Below are positions 7,688 to 9,674 of a DNA stretch of 9,674 bases, piece after piece. The DNA comes from an uncultured Aquincola sp. (GTDB taxonomy: Bacteria; Pseudomonadota; Gammaproteobacteria; Burkholderiales; Burkholderiaceae), in contig CAKZXL010000522.1 in assembly GCA_937883885.1 (NCBI GenBank), positions 1 to 9,674 on the forward strand, written 5' to 3'. Each line of letters opens with the position of its first letter. Position 1 is the stretch's first letter. The position numbers and the translations under genes were made by a program. The notes under the pieces were generated by a model. The model was given only the letters and a program-made list of their open reading frames with translations. It did not search any database and had not been told where the DNA came from.

Positions 7688-7715
7688 TTGAAAACTCGGC
7701 GAGTTGTGCCAAACT
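7688..7715 (+). promoter_or_regulatory. Possible aceE promoter
   Basis: TTGAAA at 7688-7693 matches the -35 consensus at five of six positions. Sixteen bases later, CAAACT (7710-7715) matches the -10 consensus at only three of six. The pair lies in the AT-richer part of the intergenic region and would give a 5' leader of about 50-55 nt. The poor -10 means that the start site could be elsewhere or that an activator is needed. Confidence 0.35.
7693..7705. promoter_or_regulatory. Perfect palindrome, candidate operator
   Basis: AACTCG-G-CGAGTT is a perfect 6-bp inverted repeat around one central base. It lies 70 bp before the aceE ATG and sits within the spacer of the possible aceE promoter. A dimeric regulator bound here would affect aceE initiation. 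The binding protein is unknown; the neighbouring FixJ-type regulator is one candidate. The symmetry is seen directly; the function is inferred. Confidence 0.4.
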
Positions 7716-7763
7716 GCGCGCGCTTTACCCTCGCCCGCATCCCATCCATCTCGGTAAAAGACC

Positions 7764-7769
7764 AGGAGA
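7764..7769 (+). promoter_or_regulatory. Ribosome binding site of aceE
   Basis: AGGAGA lies 6 nt before the ATG at 7776. It is the strongest Shine-Dalgarno sequence in the window and fixes the aceE start, as suits a highly expressed gene. Confidence 0.9.
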
Positions 7770-7775
7770 CAAGCC

Positions 7776-9674
7776 ATGTCTGCAGTGCCCGAATCCTTCT
7801 CCGGCGGCGCGGCCGCCAACGATTCCGACCATCAGGAAACCCGCGAGTGGTTGGACGCCCTGTCTGCAGTCATCGGCGCTGAAGGCGGCGAACGCGCCCA
7901 CTTCCTGCTGGAACAGCTGATCGACCACGCCCGCCAGGCCGGCATCGACGTGCCGTTCTCGGCCAACACCGCCTACGTCAACACCATCCCGGCCGACCAG
8001 GAAGTGCGTTGCCCAGGCAACATCGAGATCGAAAAGCGCCTGCGCGCCTACATGCGCTGGAACGCGATGGCGATGGTGGTGCGCGCCAACCGCCTGAAGC
8101 CCGCCGACGGCGGCGACCTGGGTGGCCACATCGGCTCGTTCGCATCGCTGGCCTCGATGCTGGGTGCCGGCTTCAACCACTTCTGGCACGCCGAGAGCGA
8201 GAACCACGGCGGCGACCTGCTGTACATCCAGGGCCACAGCGCGCCCGGCATCTATGCCCGCGCCTACCTGGAAGGCCGGCTGACCGAAGAGCAGCTCGAC
8301 AGCTTCCGCCAGGAAGTGGACGGCAAGGGCCTGTCCAGCTACCCGCACCCCAAGCTGATGCCCGAGTTCTGGCAGTTCCCGACCGTCAGCATGGGCCTGG
8401 GCCCCTTGATGGCCATCTACCAGGCGCGCTTCCTGAAGTACCTGCACGCCCGCGGCATTGCCGACACCGCCAACCGCAAGGTGTGGGCCTTCATGGGCGA
8501 CGGTGAGATGGACGAGCCGGAAAGCCTGGGCGCCATCGGCCTGGCCGCGCGCGAAGGGCTGGACAACCTGGTCTTCGTCATCAACTGCAACCTGCAGCGT
8601 CTGGACGGCCCGGTGCGCGGCAACGGCAAGATCATCCAGGAGCTGGAGAGCGAATTCCGCGGCAGCGGCTGGAACGTCATCAAGCTGATCTGGGGCAAGG
8701 GCTGGGACGAGCTGCTGGCGCGCGACAAGAGCGGCAAGCTCAAGCAGCTGATGATGGAAACCGTGGACGGCGACTACCAGGCCATGAAGGCCAACGACGG
8801 CGCCTACGTCCGCAAGAACTTCTTCGGCAAGTACCCCGAGACCGCCAAGCTGGTCGAGCACATGAGCGACGAGGAGATCTTCGATCTGCGTCGCGGTGGC
8901 CACCAGCCCGAGAAGGTGTTTGCCGCCTTCCATGCCGCCCACAACAACACCACCGGCCAGCCCACGCTGCTGCTGGTCAAGACCGTCAAGGGCTACGGCA
9001 TGGGCAAGGCCGGTGAAGGCAAGAACACCGTCCACCAGACCAAGAAGCTGACCGACGACGACATCAAGTACATCCGCGACCGCTTCGGCATCCCCATCCC
9101 CGACAGCGAGCTGCCGCAGATCCCGTACTACAAGCCGGCCGACGACACGCCCGAAATGCGCTACCTGCAGGAGCGCCGCCAGGCCCTGGGCGGCTACCTG
9201 CCCAAGCGCCGCGTGAAGACCGAAGAAAGCTTCGAGGTGCCTGCGCTGGACACCTTCAAGGCCGTGCTCGAGCCCACCGCCGAAGGCCGTGAGATCTCCA
9301 CCACCCAGGCCTACGTGCGCTTTCTGACGCAGCTGCTGCGCGACAAGGCGCTGGGCCCGCGCGTGGTGCCCATCCTGGTGGACGAGGCCCGCACCTTCGG
9401 CATGGAAGGCCTGTTCCGCCAGATCGGCATCTACAACCCGAAGGGCCAGCTGTACACCCCGGTCGACAAGGACCAGGTCATGTACTACAAGGAAGACAAG
9501 GCCGGCCAGATCCTGCAAGAGGGCATCAACGAAGCCGGCGGCATGGCGAGCTGGATTGCCGCGGCCACGAGCTACTCGACGAACAACCGGGTGATGATCC
9601 CGTTCTACGTCTACTACTCGATGTTCGGCTTCCAGCGCATCGGCGACCTGGCCTGGGCGGCCGGCGACATGCAG
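7776..9674 (+). CDS. aceE: Pyruvate dehydrogenase E1 component, homodimeric type (5' part)
   Basis: AceE is the thiamine-diphosphate-dependent decarboxylase of the pyruvate dehydrogenase complex. It passes the acetyl group to the lipoyl domains of AceF (E2) in the cytoplasm. The frame stays open from the ATG to the last base, giving 633 codons of a protein that is about 890 residues in E. coli, so roughly the last 250 residues lie beyond the window. The active-site histidines are in GGHIGSF (H118) and QGHSAPGIYAR (H154). The ThDP/magnesium motif begins at G241-D-G-E-M-D-E and ends at N270-C-N272. A further conserved histidine is H420 in GKNTVHQTKK. The LQEGINEAGG stretch (580-589) starts the second catalytic domain and holds the conserved glutamate region. 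No damage is seen. aceF and lpd are expected downstream but are not visible. The gene is divergent from the sensor kinase. Confidence 0.98.
   Translation, partial: MSAVPESFSGGAAANDSDHQETREWLDALSAVIGAEGGERAHFLLEQLIDHARQAGIDVPFSANTAYVNTIPADQEVRCPGNIEIEKRLRAYMRWNAMAMVVRANRLKPADGGDLGGHIGSFASLASMLGAGFNHFWHAESENHGGDLLYIQGHSAPGIYARAYLEGRLTEEQLDSFRQEVDGKGLSSYPHPKLMPEFWQFPTVSMGLGPLMAIYQARFLKYLHARGIADTANRKVWAFMGDGEMDEPESLGAIGLAAREGLDNLVFVINCNLQRLDGPVRGNGKIIQELESEFRGSGWNVIKLIWGKGWDELLARDKSGKLKQLMMETVDGDYQAMKANDGAYVRKNFFGKYPETAKLVEHMSDEEIFDLRRGGHQPEKVFAAFHAAHNNTTGQPTLLLVKTVKGYGMGKAGEGKNTVHQTKKLTDDDIKYIRDRFGIPIPDSELPQIPYYKPADDTPEMRYLQERRQALGGYLPKRRVKTEESFEVPALDTFKAVLEPTAEGREISTTQAYVRFLTQLLRDKALGPRVVPILVDEARTFGMEGLFRQIGIYNPKGQLYTPVDKDQVMYYKEDKAGQILQEGINEAGGMASWIAAATSYSTNNRVMIPFYVYYSMFGFQRIGDLAWAAGDMQ

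Larger units (their letters stand above)
7594..7775. other. Divergent intergenic region between the sensor kinase gene and aceE
   Basis: This 182-bp region must hold the start signals of both divergent genes. The half near the kinase is very GC-rich and contains an inverted repeat GCGGCC/GGCCGC (7614-7619 and 7627-7632, 7-nt loop). The half near aceE is distinctly more AT-rich (about 7645-7715), as expected for a promoter. It contains an imperfect palindrome TGCAATATCGCA (7654-7665, 10 of 12 positions symmetric) and a perfect one at 7693-7705. No additional small gene with convincing start signals was seen. Confidence 0.8.

Noticed and set aside
7725..9518. A 597-codon open frame on the minus strand antisense to aceE
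   Set aside because: It is in codon-complement register with aceE, whose conserved ThDP motifs and ribosome site are clear. The translated protein shows no recognisable family.

Overview
The window looks like ordinary chromosomal DNA from a GC-rich betaproteobacterium, most likely a Burkholderiales member. The evidence is the strong G/C bias at third codon positions, the betaproteobacterial character of the proteins, and the arrangement in which folD and prlC follow a two-component system transcribed away from aceE. No insertion sequence, phage gene, tRNA, rRNA, CRISPR array or other sign of recent transfer was seen. Taxon and base composition are judged by eye.

Layout, left to right. (1) 1-630, plus strand: the 3' end of a U32-family gene, most likely rlhA (23S rRNA C2501 hydroxylation). 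(2) 627-1367, minus: an exported protein with a DUF4124 domain, a CxxC glutaredoxin-like domain and a low-complexity tail. Its stop codon overlaps the rlhA stop. (3) 1416-3446, minus: oligopeptidase A (prlC). (4) 3474-4331, minus: folD. (5) 4412-5035, minus: a FixJ/DctR-type response regulator. (6) 5032-7593, minus: a membrane PAS sensor kinase of the DctS/DctB/FixL type, overlapping the regulator by 4 bp. (7) 7594-7775: a divergent intergenic region with a 13-bp palindrome and promoter-like elements. (8) 7776 to the window end, plus: the first 633 codons of aceE (pyruvate dehydrogenase E1), which continues beyond the window.

The minus-strand genes run kinase, regulator, folD, prlC, DUF4124 with short gaps and may form one long transcription unit, possibly interrupted by a strong stem-loop before folD. 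The kinase and regulator almost certainly act as a pair. Their position next to aceE suggests that they sense an external carboxylate or related signal and influence central carbon metabolism, but this is inference. FolD supplies one-carbon folates, PrlC clears short peptides, and AceE commits pyruvate to acetyl-CoA.

No clearly novel system is present. The points most worth following up are the unassigned sensor/regulator pair beside aceE, the palindrome in the shared promoter region, a possible leaderless start for the kinase, the stem-loop before folD, and the DUF4124-glutaredoxin protein.
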